From Roseinatronobacter ekhonensis (GTDB lineage: Bacteria > Pseudomonadota > Alphaproteobacteria > Rhodobacterales > Rhodobacteraceae): a DNA stretch of 64,000 nucleotides. The position numbers and the translations under genes are program-made. Below are positions 29,135 through 38,490 of the stretch, piece by piece. How positions within the stretch are numbered: position 1 is the first letter of the stretch; each line of letters starts with the position of its first letter. Location of the stretch: contig NZ_UIHC01000007.1 of assembly GCF_900499075.1 (NCBI RefSeq), forward strand, positions 62,001-126,000, given 5' to 3'. The notes beneath the pieces are model-generated. The model was not told the origin of the DNA, searched no databases, and was given only the letters and a program-made list of their open reading frames with translations.

Positions 29135-30157
29135 TTAGCGCCGCGCCATCATCGCCAGCCGGATCAACGCGCGTTCCATCACCGCCATGCTGGGCGCGTT
29201 GGACGATGAGCGCAAGGTCAGATCGGCATCTGTCAGCGTGGCCAGCGCAGCTTCCAGCCGCACCAGCCCCCAGCCTTGCGCTTGCTTCAACAGGCGGTCG
29301 CGACGGGGTCCGAAAATAGGCGGCTTCATACGCTGGATACCGGCCGAGGGGCCGCCCGGATCGCAATTCATGGCGTGCAGCGCGCGGAAATGGCGCATGG
29401 CCATGATGGCGAGCGTCACGGCGGCCACGCCTTGGGCATGCAGGCGCACCATCAGCGGACCGATTTGTGCCGATTCCCCTTCGGCAACGGCATGCAGCAG
29501 GTCATCGACCCCCGCCTCCACGCTGGCAGGGGCCAGATCAGCCACCTCTTGCGGAGAGAGCGGGGCGCTGTCGCCATGCTTATACAGCGCAATCTTCTCC
29601 AGCGTCTGGCGAAAGTCACCGGGGTCCAGGACGCGTGCCAGCGCGGTCAGGTCGCGCATGGCTTCGGGGGCGATCCGGGTCAGGCCCGCACGGGTCAGGT
29701 CGGCCTCGATCTCTTCGCGGGTGGGCGGGTCGTCATAAATGGCCACCGCGCCCGCAGCCGTCGCGCCCTCGAACAATTTGCGCAGTTTAGAGCTGGCTTT
29801 CAGCGCCCCTGCGGTTGCCACGATTTGCGCGTCGCCCTTTTGCCAGTCACCAAGTGCGGACTTTATGGCGTCGGTGCTTTGGTCGGTCGCGCCCTCTAGC
29901 AGCAAGACCCGCGCGCCGGGGAAGAAGCCCTGCGCCTTGACCGCGTCCAGAACCTGCGCCGCGTCGCGCCGCAAATCGCCCGCTGCCAACCGTTCCAGCC
30001 GCATTTCGCTTTCGCCTTGCGGGCCGACAATCGCTGCGACCAGTTCCTGACGTTTCAGCGATACGCGCATCGCATCCTGCCCATAAATGAGCACGCCCGC
30101 CAGCGCAGGGTCGGGCTTGGCAATCAGGCGAGTCAGATCGCGGGCGCTGAGTTTCAT
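29135..30157 (-). CDS. holA: DNA polymerase III delta subunit
   Basis: 340 residues. HolA is the clamp-loader wrench that opens the beta sliding clamp. Typical features are the N-terminal GVLIYGQDAMRV, the RDAAQVLDAVKAQGFFPGARVLLLE region, and the long helical C-terminus. It follows lptE with a four-base overlap, in the conserved leuS-lptE-holA order. Confidence 0.92.
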   Translation of the reverse strand: MKLSARDLTRLIAKPDPALAGVLIYGQDAMRVSLKRQELVAAIVGPQGESEMRLERLAAGDLRRDAAQVLDAVKAQGFFPGARVLLLEGATDQSTDAIKSALGDWQKGDAQIVATAGALKASSKLRKLFEGATAAGAVAIYDDPPTREEIEADLTRAGLTRIAPEAMRDLTALARVLDPGDFRQTLEKIALYKHGDSAPLSPQEVADLAPASVEAGVDDLLHAVAEGESAQIGPLMVRLHAQGVAAVTLAIMAMRHFRALHAMNCDPGGPSAGIQRMKPPIFGPRRDRLLKQAQGWGLVRLEAALATLTDADLTLRSSSNAPSMAVMERALIRLAMMARR

Positions 30158-30633
30158 TCCGCCAGTGCGGCCAGCAGACGTGCTGCGACCTGATCGGCCA
30201 GAATGCGCATCAGCCGCGCCTCTGCATCCTCGCGGGAGCGTTGCGTGGCAAGCTGGTTCGCGGTGGTGGAGTAGTTTGTCACATTCCGCAATCTGCCAGA
30301 GGTGACGGTGTCGCCGGTCGCAAGCTCTGTCAGCGAGTAGTCCAGATTGCCCAGTAGCGCGATACGGGTTTCGCCAACGCCAACCACGCGCGCCCCGCCA
30401 CGCTCTGACGTTTCCAAGGTGTAGGACAGGGCGTAGCGCGCGCCTTGCGGGCGGCCCAACCGTTCTTCCAAACCGGCGACAAATTCAAAGCCCAGCGAAT
30501 CGCTCGGGTCATCGGCGCGGACCTGCCCGCGCAATGCCGTTCCGGACCCATTCGGCGCATAGGCGGGGGTAAAGCCGCAGCCCGCCAGCGCCAATGCGCC
30601 AAAAAGGAAAACCCGTCTGTCAGACAACCACAT
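30154..30633 (-). CDS. lptE: LPS assembly lipoprotein LptE
   Basis: 159 residues. The signal peptide with lipobox ([13 protein letters not shown]) and the FTPAY/LRGQV start are the usual LptE hallmarks in alphaproteobacteria. LptE sits in the outer membrane as a plug inside LptD and helps insert lipopolysaccharide. Sequence conservation is low in this family, and the call rests mainly on the lipobox, the [25 protein letters not shown] segment and the position between leuS and holA. It starts 14 bases inside leuS. Confidence 0.88.
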   Translation of the reverse strand: MWLSDRRVFLFGALALAGCGFTPAYAPNGSGTALRGQVRADDPSDSLGFEFVAGLEERLGRPQGARYALSYTLETSERGGARVVGVGETRIALLGNLDYSLTELATGDTVTSGRLRNVTNYSTTANQLATQRSREDAEARLMRILADQVAARLLAALAE

Positions 30634-33394
30634 TCACGATCCGCCCCGGCACAACGATCAGCTTGCGCGGCGGGTTGCCCGCCAGCGCCTTAATTACAGC
30701 TTCATCCGCCAGCGCCAGTTTTTCAACCTCTTCCTTGGAGGCGTCGGCCCCGACGGTGATCTCAGAGCGCCGTTTGCCGTTGATCTGGATCGGCAGGGTC
30801 ACGGTGTCGGCCACCAGAAGCGCGGGGTCCGCCTTGGGCCAGGCGGCTTGCGCCACCAGACCCTCGCCGCCCATGCGCGACCAGATATCTTCGGCCAGAT
30901 GCGGGACCATCGGGGCCATAAGCTGCGCAAGCGTCTTCATCGCCGCCACTTGCGCGGTGCCAGAGGCTTTCGATTTCGACAGCGTGTTGGTGAAGGCGTA
31001 AAGTTCTGCAATCGCCTTGTTGAAGGCGAAGTTTTCCACCGCTTTCGTGACTGCGTCAATCGCGCGGTGCATGGCGCGCATCAGGTCGGTGTCAGCATCC
31101 GAGGGCTGGCCGATCTCCACGGTCGCGATCTTGTCGCAGAGGGTCCAGACGCGGCCCAGATGCTTGAACGTCGCTTCAGCGCCCGCGCTGGTCCATTCCA
31201 CGTCGCGCTCCGGCGGGCTGTCGGACAGCACGAACCACCGCGCGGTATCGGCGCCGAAGGCGTTGATAATGTTGACGGGGTCCACCACGTTTTTCTTGGA
31301 TTTCGACATTTTGGCGGAGGGGTAGATGCGTAAAACCGGCTCTTCGTCATCATCTGACCAAATTGGAAAAGGCTCTGTGTCAATGTACGAGTCACCCTTA
31401 GCATCGAGCCGTGCTCTTATTGCGCCAAAATCATCGTGATCAATCTCGAGAAAATCGAGTGCTGTCTTTCTGATTGCTACACGGTTGCCCCCGTGATCGA
31501 GGAGTACCACTTCTTCCGGAAGATAGTATTTTGTCCGCCCCACAGTAACCATCTCGCCTGTCGACCGATTTGGCTCCATTTCGCTTGCCGGAACCGAAAA
31601 CCGTTTGTTCCCAACGTAAATCTCATGCGTCACCATCCCCTGCGTGAACAGCGCATTGAACGGTTCTTTCGCGCTTTCGGGCAAATGCCCGGTTTTCACC
31701 ATCGCGCGGGCGAAGAAGCGGGAATAGAGCAGGTGCAGGATCGCATGTTCGATCCCGCCGATATACTGGTCCACGTTCATCCAATATTCGGCATCCTCGG
31801 CATCGGTCGGCGTGTCGGCGCGCGGGCTGGTGAAGCGCGCGTAATACCATGACGAATCGACAAACGTATCCATCGTGTCGGTTTCGCGCTTTGCGGGCGC
31901 GCCGCAAGCCGGGCAGGCGCAATCGCGCCATGTCGGGTGGCGGTCCAGTGGGTTGCCGGGCTGGTCGAATGACACGTCATCGGGCAGCGCGATGGGCAGG
32001 TTTTCCTTCTTCTCCGGCACCACGCCGCACGCATCGCAATGCACCACGGGAATCGGGCAGCCCCAATAGCGCTGGCGCGACAGCCCCCAGTCGCGCAGGC
32101 GGTATTGCGTGACGCCGTGGCCGACACCGTTCGATTCGCAGAAGGTAATCGCGGCTTCCACCGCATCCGCGCCGGTTTGGTCGGTGTCGCCTGCGAAACC
32201 GCGCAGATAGACAACCGGCTCTGTTTTCGGCGGCACATAGGCCGACCCACCCTCTTCGGGTAGGGTGCGGCCCTCATCCTCGGCAGAGGCAAAGACGGAC
32301 GCGACCGGCAATCCGTATTTATTTGCGAAATCCAGATCGCGCTGGTCATGCGCGGGACAGCCGAAAATCGCGCCGGTGCCGTAATCCATCAGGATAAAGT
32401 TCGCGATATAGACCGGCAATTCCCAAGCATCATCGAACGGGTGGCGCACGCGGATGCCGGTGTCCAAGCCCTTTTTCTCGGCCTTTTCCAGCGCTTCCTC
32501 GGTCGTGCCGATCTTGCGACAATCGGCGTTGAACGCCGCCACATCATCGCTATGCCGCTCCAGATAGCGCGCCAGCGGATGGTCGGGCGAGATTCCGACA
32601 AACGACGCCCCCAACAACGTGTCAGGGCGGGTGGTATACACCTCGATCCGGTCGAAACCCTCGGGCGCGTCCACCGTGGAAAACGCGAATTGCAACCCGC
32701 GCGACTGCCCGATCCAGTTGCGCTGCATCAGCCGCACTTTTTCGGGCCAGTCCTTCAACCCGTCCAGCGCCTCCAGCAACTCGGCGCTGTAGTCCGAGAT
32801 CTTGAAGAACCATTGCGTCAGCTCACGGCGCTCCACCTCCGCGCCCGACCGCCAACCCTTGCCGTCGATCACCTGCTCGTTGGCCAGAACCGTCATATCC
32901 ACCGGGTCCCAGTTGACCACGGCGTTCTTGCGGTAGACCAACCCTTCGGACAGCATGTCGATGAACATCGCCTGTTGCTGGCCGTAATATTCGGGGTTAC
33001 AGGTGGCAAATTCGCGCGACCAGTCAATCGACAGGCCCAAGGGCTTCATTTGCTCGCGCATGACCTCGATATTGCCGTAGGTCCAGTCCTTCGGGTGCCC
33101 GCCCTGTTCCATTGCGGCATTCTCGGCAGGCATGCCGAACGCGTCCCACCCCATCGGGTGCAGCACCGAAAACCCCTGCGCCGCCTTATACCGCGCGACC
33201 ACATCGCCCATCGTGTAGTTGCGCACATGCCCCATATGAATGCGCCCCGACGGGTAGGGGAACATCTCCAGCACATAATATTTGGGCTTGGCGGGGTCGC
33301 GTCGGGCGGTGAACACCTCTGCATCGTGCCACGCGGATTGCCATTTGGCCTCTATGTGTTGCGGCTGGTAACGCGCGTCTTGGCTGGTGGTCAT
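30620..33394 (-). CDS. leuS: Leucine--tRNA ligase, with unusual insert before KMSKS
   Basis: 924 residues, about 50-70 longer than most bacterial LeuRS. It has the HIGH-type motif [11 protein letters not shown], the CP1 editing domain ([22 protein letters not shown]), the zinc-like CDACG and CPACG motifs, and [12 protein letters not shown]. Residues about 590-690, just before KMSKS, form an extra block containing [14 protein letters not shown] and [16 protein letters not shown]. Its DNA (31321-31620) is 49% GC by hand count (148 of 300), against about 60% beside it. The frame is intact and catalytic motifs are present, so the enzyme should be active. The editing-site Thr-rich segment is also intact. 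Confidence 0.96.
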   Translation of the reverse strand: MTTSQDARYQPQHIEAKWQSAWHDAEVFTARRDPAKPKYYVLEMFPYPSGRIHMGHVRNYTMGDVVARYKAAQGFSVLHPMGWDAFGMPAENAAMEQGGHPKDWTYGNIEVMREQMKPLGLSIDWSREFATCNPEYYGQQQAMFIDMLSEGLVYRKNAVVNWDPVDMTVLANEQVIDGKGWRSGAEVERRELTQWFFKISDYSAELLEALDGLKDWPEKVRLMQRNWIGQSRGLQFAFSTVDAPEGFDRIEVYTTRPDTLLGASFVGISPDHPLARYLERHSDDVAAFNADCRKIGTTEEALEKAEKKGLDTGIRVRHPFDDAWELPVYIANFILMDYGTGAIFGCPAHDQRDLDFANKYGLPVASVFASAEDEGRTLPEEGGSAYVPPKTEPVVYLRGFAGDTDQTGADAVEAAITFCESNGVGHGVTQYRLRDWGLSRQRYWGCPIPVVHCDACGVVPEKKENLPIALPDDVSFDQPGNPLDRHPTWRDCACPACGAPAKRETDTMDTFVDSSWYYARFTSPRADTPTDAEDAEYWMNVDQYIGGIEHAILHLLYSRFFARAMVKTGHLPESAKEPFNALFTQGMVTHEIYVGNKRFSVPASEMEPNRSTGEMVTVGRTKYYLPEEVVLLDHGGNRVAIRKTALDFLEIDHDDFGAIRARLDAKGDSYIDTEPFPIWSDDDEEPVLRIYPSAKMSKSKKNVVDPVNIINAFGADTARWFVLSDSPPERDVEWTSAGAEATFKHLGRVWTLCDKIATVEIGQPSDADTDLMRAMHRAIDAVTKAVENFAFNKAIAELYAFTNTLSKSKASGTAQVAAMKTLAQLMAPMVPHLAEDIWSRMGGEGLVAQAAWPKADPALLVADTVTLPIQINGKRRSEITVGADASKEEVEKLALADEAVIKALAGNPPRKLIVVPGRIVNVVV

Positions 33395-33476
33395 GCTGCT
33401 TCCCTTGGGCTGAACGTAAAATGCCGGGCGCGACCGGCCCGGCATCTGTAGCGCCGCGAATCGGCAAGGTCCAGAT

Positions 33477-33995
33477 TCAGAGGTTGCGATCGCGAATCCG
33501 CAACTGCCGCGCGCGTGTCAGGATGGCATCTTCCACCGCGCGAATCGTGTCGCGGCTGGCGGGGCCGCCGCGCGTCATGATGGCCACGTTCAGCGAACGG
33601 GCATCCAGCGCCGGGTCATTGACCAGCACAGCGGCGCGGTAGGCGCGGCCACCGCCGGGCGGCGTGCCATAGCCCGTCACGATCACCCCCGAAAACGGGT
33701 CAACCGATTGCACCGGCAGAAAATCCAGCACCTCCAAAGAGGCGTTCCACAGATATTTGTTCACCTCGACCGTGGTTGAAGGCGGCTGCGCGTTGGAAAA
33801 CAGGTCCCAGATGGTCGACTGTCCCGCCATCCCGCCATCGCGCACACGTTCCCGTTCCTGAATGTCCGCGACCTCTGCTTGAGAGCGCTCTCCACCGCTT
33901 AGGAAATTGCCAAAGCCGAATCCGCCACCGCATCCGGCCAACAAAAGCGCCGCGCTCAATACCACGCCCGCGCGCGAGATGCCGTTCCAACCCAT
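33477..33995 (-). CDS. DUF3576 lipoprotein
   Basis: 172 residues from ATG 33995. A signal peptide with lipobox ([12 protein letters not shown]) is followed by [56 protein letters not shown], the DUF3576 core found upstream of leuS across Rhodobacterales. Function is unknown; an envelope role beside lptE and leuS is only a guess from position. The 35 codons upstream of the chosen ATG are not signal-like and were left out. Confidence 0.87.
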   Translation of the reverse strand: MGWNGISRAGVVLSAALLLAGCGGGFGFGNFLSGGERSQAEVADIQERERVRDGGMAGQSTIWDLFSNAQPPSTTVEVNKYLWNASLEVLDFLPVQSVDPFSGVIVTGYGTPPGGGRAYRAAVLVNDPALDARSLNVAIMTRGGPASRDTIRAVEDAILTRARQLRIRDRNL

Positions 33996-34235
33996 TGCAT
34001 TGCCCCTATATAGCGTTGTCCTTCTGTAGCCCGTTCTAAAACATGGAACAAGGCCCGTGCGGCGCACTACCATAATGGGCGCATGGGGATTGCGTGACAA
34101 TTCTGCATCATTTCCCGCGCTTTGCCCCGACCCGCCGCGCTTGCGCTTGAAAAAAGGGGGCGAAAGGATGAAACAGGCTCAGACCTTGCCTGAGTGGTAA
34201 GGCGAGGAACACCTAAAGATAACGAGGGTAATCAA

Positions 34236-35078
34236 ATGAAAAAGCTTCTTCTGGCTACGACCGCGCTGGCAATGTCCGCTGGCTACGCTGCTGCAGACGT
34301 TGCTCTGTCGGGCGACGCTCGCATGGGTATCGTGTACAACGGTAGCCTGGCTCGCGAACTGAGCTTCACCAGCCGTGCACGCGTCACCTTCACCCTGTCG
34401 GGCGAAACCGATGGCGGCCTGGCATTCGGCGGTTCGTTCCGCGCAGACAACGCCGTTGGCGCATCGGCTGGCACCGCTGGCTCCGTGTTCATCTCGGGCA
34501 CCTTTGGTCGTTTGACCATGGGCGACACCGCAGGTGCTGCTGAATTCATCGTTGGCGATCTGGCCGGCGTTGGCCTGACCGGTCTGGGCGACCTGAACAA
34601 CAACTTTTACATCTCGAACAACCCTGCCATCTTCCGCCCGACCGCACGTTACGACTACACCATGGACGGCCTGACGGTCGCTCTGTCGGTTGAGAACCCG
34701 GCAACCGCACTGTTCGCTTACTCGATCGGTGCAAGCTACGCCATGAACGGCTTCTCGGCCGGTATCGGTTACGAGCAGATTGATGGTGGCGACGATCACG
34801 TCATCGCATTCTTGGGCGCTGAGTTCGAAGGCATCGAAGGTAAAGTGACCTACGGCGAATCCGGCGGTGCTGACCAGTTTGGTGTCTCGATCACCGGTTC
34901 GTTCGACGCAACCACCGTGACCGCATTCGGCCGTCAGGACTTTGTTGGCGACACCCATTACGGTCTGGGCGCTTCCTACGACCTCGGCGGCGGTGCATCG
35001 CTGGTCGGCGGCGTTGTTCGCAACGGCTCGCTGGGCGGTTTCACAACCGCAGACTTCGGTCTGTCCTTCTCGTTCTAA
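34236..35078 (+). CDS. Outer-membrane porin, Rhodobacter type
   Basis: 280 residues. A signal peptide (MKKLLLATTALAMSAGYAAA) precedes DVALSGDARMGIVYN, with repeated amphipathic beta strands ending in the aromatic C-terminal FGLSFSF required for outer-membrane insertion. It matches the 16-strand trimeric porins of Rhodobacter (Porin_4 type). Codon use is biased (many CGT, GGT, CTG), unlike its neighbours, as expected for a very abundant protein. A 240-base untranslated or promoter region precedes it, and a strong terminator follows, so it is monocistronic. Confidence 0.93.
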   Translation: MKKLLLATTALAMSAGYAAADVALSGDARMGIVYNGSLARELSFTSRARVTFTLSGETDGGLAFGGSFRADNAVGASAGTAGSVFISGTFGRLTMGDTAGAAEFIVGDLAGVGLTGLGDLNNNFYISNNPAIFRPTARYDYTMDGLTVALSVENPATALFAYSIGASYAMNGFSAGIGYEQIDGGDDHVIAFLGAEFEGIEGKVTYGESGGADQFGVSITGSFDATTVTAFGRQDFVGDTHYGLGASYDLGGGASLVGGVVRNGSLGGFTTADFGLSFSF

Positions 35079-35101
35079 TCCTACCCGGATTGAACACACG
35101 G

Positions 35102-35133
35102 AAAGAGCGGGCCTTGTGCCCGCTCTTTTTGTT
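35102..35133 (+). terminator. Strong intrinsic terminator after the porin
   Basis: AAAGAGCGGGC (35102-35112) and GCCCGCTCTTT (35118-35128) form a perfect 11-base-pair stem with a five-base loop, followed by further T residues. It ends 24 bases after the porin stop. Confidence 0.9.
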
Positions 35134-35181
35134 TGTGCCCAGCCCTTGTCTGGCCCGCCCGCCTGCGCCACATTCGAGGCC

Positions 35182-35478
35182 ATGAAACGCGCCCTTTTCG
35201 CTTTGCTGGTATTGCTGCCCGCCCCGCTTGTCGCACAGGACGGGCCGGGCCTGTATCTGCAAGGCGACGTGCGCATGGGCGTGGTCTGGGACCGTCCCGC
35301 CCCTGCACCGGGAAGCGACCGCGCCGAAGCGCGTCTTTATGCCCGCAGCCAACTCAAGCTGAAATTCATCGGCGAAACCGATGGTGGCCTGCGCTACGGG
35401 GCAGAAATTGATCTGGACAAACTGAACGCCACGGGCGCTGCCAACCCCGGCGGCCAAAGCGTCTTTATCGGAAACTAG
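35182..35478 (+). CDS. Truncated porin-like protein (N-terminal fragment of a porin paralog)
   Basis: 98 residues. A signal peptide (MKRALFALLVLLPAPLVAQ) is followed by LYLQGDVRMGVVWD, LKFIGETDGGLRYGAEIDLDKLNA and QSVFIGN. These align with LSGDARMGIVYN, FTLSGETDGGLAFGGSFRADNA and GSVFISG of the complete porin just upstream. The frame then stops at TAG, where the porin goes on for about 190 more residues. It has lost all later strands and the terminal aromatic residue, so it cannot form a barrel. It is either a decayed tandem duplicate or a small periplasmic protein kept for another role. It is followed closely by the YggS gene. Confidence 0.6.
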   Translation: MKRALFALLVLLPAPLVAQDGPGLYLQGDVRMGVVWDRPAPAPGSDRAEARLYARSQLKLKFIGETDGGLRYGAEIDLDKLNATGAANPGGQSVFIGN

Positions 35479-35487
35479 GGGGCAGCG

Positions 35488-36141
35488 ATGTCGCTACAAG
35501 GTATAAAGGCGCGCATCGCCGCAGCCGCAGAACAGGCGGGCCGCGCCCCCGAGTCGGTCAGCCTGATCGCCGTGTCGAAAGTGCAACCCGACGACCGTGT
35601 CCGCGCAGTGCTGGACGCGGGTCACCGCGTCTTTGGCGAAAACCGCGTGCAGGAAGCAGCGGGCAAATGGCCCGGCTTCCGCGACGCGTTCGGGCCGGTC
35701 GAACTGCACCTGCTGGGGCCGCTGCAATCCAACAAGGCGCGTCAGGCGATGGAGCTGTTTGACGTGATCCACTCGCTCGACCGGCTGAAACTCGCCCGCA
35801 CTCTGGCGCGGCTGGCCGATGAGCTGGGCCGCTGCCCCGATCTGTTCATTCAGGTCAATACCGGCGCGGAACCGCAAAAGGCGGGCGTTCTGCCCGATGA
35901 TGCCGATACGATGGTCGCCGAATGCCGCGCGTTGGGCCTGCCCGTTCTGGGCCTTATGTCCATCCCGCCGGTCGACGAGGATGCGGCCAGACATTTCAAG
36001 CTTCTGGCAGACATGGCCACGCGCAATGGCCTCAGCGGCTTGTCGATGGGCATGTCGGATGATTTCGAGACCGCAATCGCCCACGGTGCCACCCATGTGC
36101 GCGTCGGCTCTGCCATATTCGGCGCCCGTGAACCGGCGTAA
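35488..36141 (+). CDS. PLP homeostasis protein, YggS/PROSC family
   Basis: 217 residues. A single TIM-barrel domain that binds pyridoxal phosphate through Lys31 in IAVSKVQP. FGENRVQEAAGKW, HLLGPLQSNKA, FIQVNTGAEPQKAG and GLSMGMSDDFETAIAHGATHVRVGSAIFG are all family signatures. It buffers free PLP and shows no known enzymatic activity. AGGGGG precedes ATG 35488, nine bases after the porin fragment. Confidence 0.94.
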   Translation: MSLQGIKARIAAAAEQAGRAPESVSLIAVSKVQPDDRVRAVLDAGHRVFGENRVQEAAGKWPGFRDAFGPVELHLLGPLQSNKARQAMELFDVIHSLDRLKLARTLARLADELGRCPDLFIQVNTGAEPQKAGVLPDDADTMVAECRALGLPVLGLMSIPPVDEDAARHFKLLADMATRNGLSGLSMGMSDDFETAIAHGATHVRVGSAIFGAREPA

Positions 36142-36167
36142 AGCCGATCCCCTCAACCGCACGCAAT

Positions 36168-36240
36168 TTCATTCTTGCTTGAATATCCTGGGGTGAATGG
36201 TCACGCAGGGACCAGAGGGGCAACGCCCCCAAGCCCCCGT
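36168..36240 (-). repeat. Rhodobacteraceae-type intergenic palindromic repeat, copy B
   Basis: Read on the minus strand: GGGGGCGTTGCCCCTCTGG, TCCCTGCG, then CCCCAGGATATTCAAGCAAG and AATGAAA. It shares with copy A at 11869 the G-rich hairpin, CCCTGCG, a short TATT core and CAAGA(A)TGAA at the end, but has about 14 extra bases between CCCTGCG and the core. It fills the gap between convergent yggS and thiQ. Confidence 0.55.
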
Positions 36241-36257
36241 CCGTCCACAACAGCGCA

Positions 36258-36944
36258 TTATCCCAGATAGGCGCGCAACTCTGGCGGCGGGTTGTCCAAT
36301 AGCTGCGCGGTGGGGCGCGGTGCATGGGCCACGCCATCGGCCACCAGCACCGTTTCGTCACAGATTGCTCGGGCATCGGCCACGTCATGGCTCACCATCA
36401 GCAGGGTCGCGCCGGTTTCGGCCACGATCTCGGCCACCAGTGCCAGCATCTCTGCCTTCAGCGCTGGGCCAAGCGCGGCGAACGGTTCATCCAGTAACAC
36501 CAAGGGCCGCGCGCGGATCAGGGTGCGCGCCAGCGCCACCCGGCTTTGCTGCCCGCCAGAAAGTTCGGCGGGGCGGCGCGCGTCCAGACCCGTCAATCCA
36601 ACACGCGTCAGCGCGTCTTGCACCGCCTTCCGCTCGGCGCTTCTCAGCCGCAAAGAGGGTTTCAGCCCCAGCGCGACATTGTCGAACGCGGTCAGATGCG
36701 GGAACAGGTTATTGTCCTGAAACAGGATCGTCACCGGCCGCGCGCCAGGGTCTTGCGCCATGGCCTGCCCGCTCCAGGTTATTTGCCCCGTGACCGGCAC
36801 AAACCCCGCAATCGCGCCCAATAGCGTCGATTTCCCAGCGCCAGAGGGGCCGATGACCGCAATGCGCGCGCCATCCGCTACCGTCAGATCGGCGCTCAGG
36901 CGAAACTTTCCTTGGGTGATTGTCACGTTTTCAAGCCGCAGCAT
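36258..36944 (-). CDS. thiQ: Thiamine ABC transporter ATP-binding protein
   Basis: 228 residues. Walker A GPSGAGKST, Q-loop LFQDNNLFPHLTAFDNVALGL, signature LSGGQQSR, Walker B LVLLDEPFAALG and switch His in MVSHD. The length (~230) and its place behind thiB and thiP under a TPP riboswitch identify it as the thiamine/TPP importer ATPase. ATG 36944 was chosen; the longer frame is only the antisense of nothing recognisable and has no ABC homology. It overlaps thiP by 14 bases. Confidence 0.92.
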   Translation of the reverse strand: MLRLENVTITQGKFRLSADLTVADGARIAVIGPSGAGKSTLLGAIAGFVPVTGQITWSGQAMAQDPGARPVTILFQDNNLFPHLTAFDNVALGLKPSLRLRSAERKAVQDALTRVGLTGLDARRPAELSGGQQSRVALARTLIRARPLVLLDEPFAALGPALKAEMLALVAEIVAETGATLLMVSHDVADARAICDETVLVADGVAHAPRPTAQLLDNPPPELRAYLG

Positions 36945-38490
36945 CGGCGCGCCCCCATCGGTCGAATGCCCAGAACAGCGCAAGGCTGGACAGCAGTAGC
37001 AACAGCGCAGCCCCGGCTGCCTCATCTTGCCGGTAGGCCTGCATCAGCCGGTAAAGCTGCATCGGCAGGGTGGCGCGGTCGGCTTCTGCAAACAGCAGAA
37101 TCACCCCCAGATCGCCCATCGACAGTGCGGCAGTCAACCCGGCGGCAAACCCCAAGGGGCGGCGCAGACGCGGCAGCGTGACCAGCCGCAAGCGCGCAAA
37201 CCCGTGCAGGCCAAGCGAGGTGGCTAGACGTCCTTGCGTGGCGGCTGCATCGCGCAGGGCCGGCAGGATCAGGCGCAGGGCAAAAGGCAGCGCCAAGCCC
37301 GCATTGACCAGCATTGTGACTGCAAGCGCCAAGTCGCGCGGGTCCGCAATCGGGCGGATGATCAGGAACAGCCCTGTCCCGATGACCAAAGGGGATGCCG
37401 CCAAAGCTGCCAGCCCCAACCATTCCAAGCCCAAAGCACCGGCGCGGGGCAAGGCCAGAATGGCATGGGCCAGCACAAGTGCGAAGGCCGTGGTCAGCGC
37501 CGTCGCACCCAGCGCCACCCAAAGCGAGCGCAGGGCGGCCTGCCAGACAGAGGCGGGAAGGCTGGCCAGATACGGCGCACCGCGCGCCACAATAAGGGCG
37601 AGCGGCACCAGCAGGAACAGCGCCGCGCAGGCAATCAGCGCGCTGTCGCCCCAAAGCGCACCGCGCCGATACTCCAGACGTGGCAGGGGCCGGTCCAGAC
37701 CACCACCCAAGCCCGATGGCAGCGCCACCCGCAAGGCCAGCAGCCCGGCCCCCAGGCACAGTGCGAACTGCACCAGCGCAAGCGCCGCCGCGCGCCCCAT
37801 GTCATAGTCGAACCGGAACGCCTGATAGATCGCCAATTCGACCGTGGTCGCGCGTGGTCCGCCCCCAAGGGCCAGCGCCACGGCAAAACTGGTCAGGCAG
37901 ATTAGGAAAACCAGCAGGAAAGCACCCGGTGCAACCTCTCGCAGCATCGGGGCTTCCAGATGGCGCAGGCGGTCGCTTGGGGTAAACCCGAGCGATACGG
38001 CCAAGCGCACGCGTTCTGCCGGAATCGTCGCCCAACCTTGCAGGATGATGCGCGTGGCCAATGGCAGATTGTAGAAAACATGTGCCAAAACGACGCCGTG
38101 CAGCCCGTATATATTGACCGGCCCCAGCCCGACCAGCGCCAGCGCCTCATTGACCAGACCAGAGCGCCCGAACACTGCCAGTAGGCCCAGCACCGCGACA
38201 AGCGTGGGCAGGATGAAGGGCGCGCCCATCAGGGTGATCAGCAATCCGCGCCCGGCAAATTGCCGTCGCGCCAAGGCGCGGGCAACCGGAATCGCCAGCG
38301 CCACAGACAGCAGCGCCGACAAAAAGGCTTGCAGCACCGTGAAACGCACGGCGGCCCAATCTGCGGCGCGCAGGCCGGTCAGCCCTTCGGCGCGCAGGGC
38401 TACCGCGCCCAAAGCGCCGAAATTCAGCGCCAGCAACCACAGCGCCACGACACCCGCAAGCGCGAGCGTTAGGGCGCGGGCGCGTGTCAC
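36931..38490 (-). CDS. thiP: Thiamine ABC transporter permease
   Basis: About 519 residues with roughly 12 transmembrane helices in two homologous halves, each with an EAA-like loop (for example GFTPSDRLRHLEAPML and GLHGFARLRLVTLPRLRRPL). This double permease is typical of ThiP. The start is taken as GTG 38490, whose GTGA overlaps the thiB stop; ATG 38511 inside thiB is the alternative (7 residues longer) but has no Shine-Dalgarno. Iron(III) permeases of the FbpB type have the same shape, but the TPP riboswitch decides for thiamine. Confidence 0.91.
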   Translation of the reverse strand: MTRARALTLALAGVVALWLLALNFGALGAVALRAEGLTGLRAADWAAVRFTVLQAFLSALLSVALAIPVARALARRQFAGRGLLITLMGAPFILPTLVAVLGLLAVFGRSGLVNEALALVGLGPVNIYGLHGVVLAHVFYNLPLATRIILQGWATIPAERVRLAVSLGFTPSDRLRHLEAPMLREVAPGAFLLVFLICLTSFAVALALGGGPRATTVELAIYQAFRFDYDMGRAAALALVQFALCLGAGLLALRVALPSGLGGGLDRPLPRLEYRRGALWGDSALIACAALFLLVPLALIVARGAPYLASLPASVWQAALRSLWVALGATALTTAFALVLAHAILALPRAGALGLEWLGLAALAASPLVIGTGLFLIIRPIADPRDLALAVTMLVNAGLALPFALRLILPALRDAAATQGRLATSLGLHGFARLRLVTLPRLRRPLGFAAGLTAALSMGDLGVILLFAEADRATLPMQLYRLMQAYRQDEAAGAALLLLLSSLALFWAFDRWGRADAAA

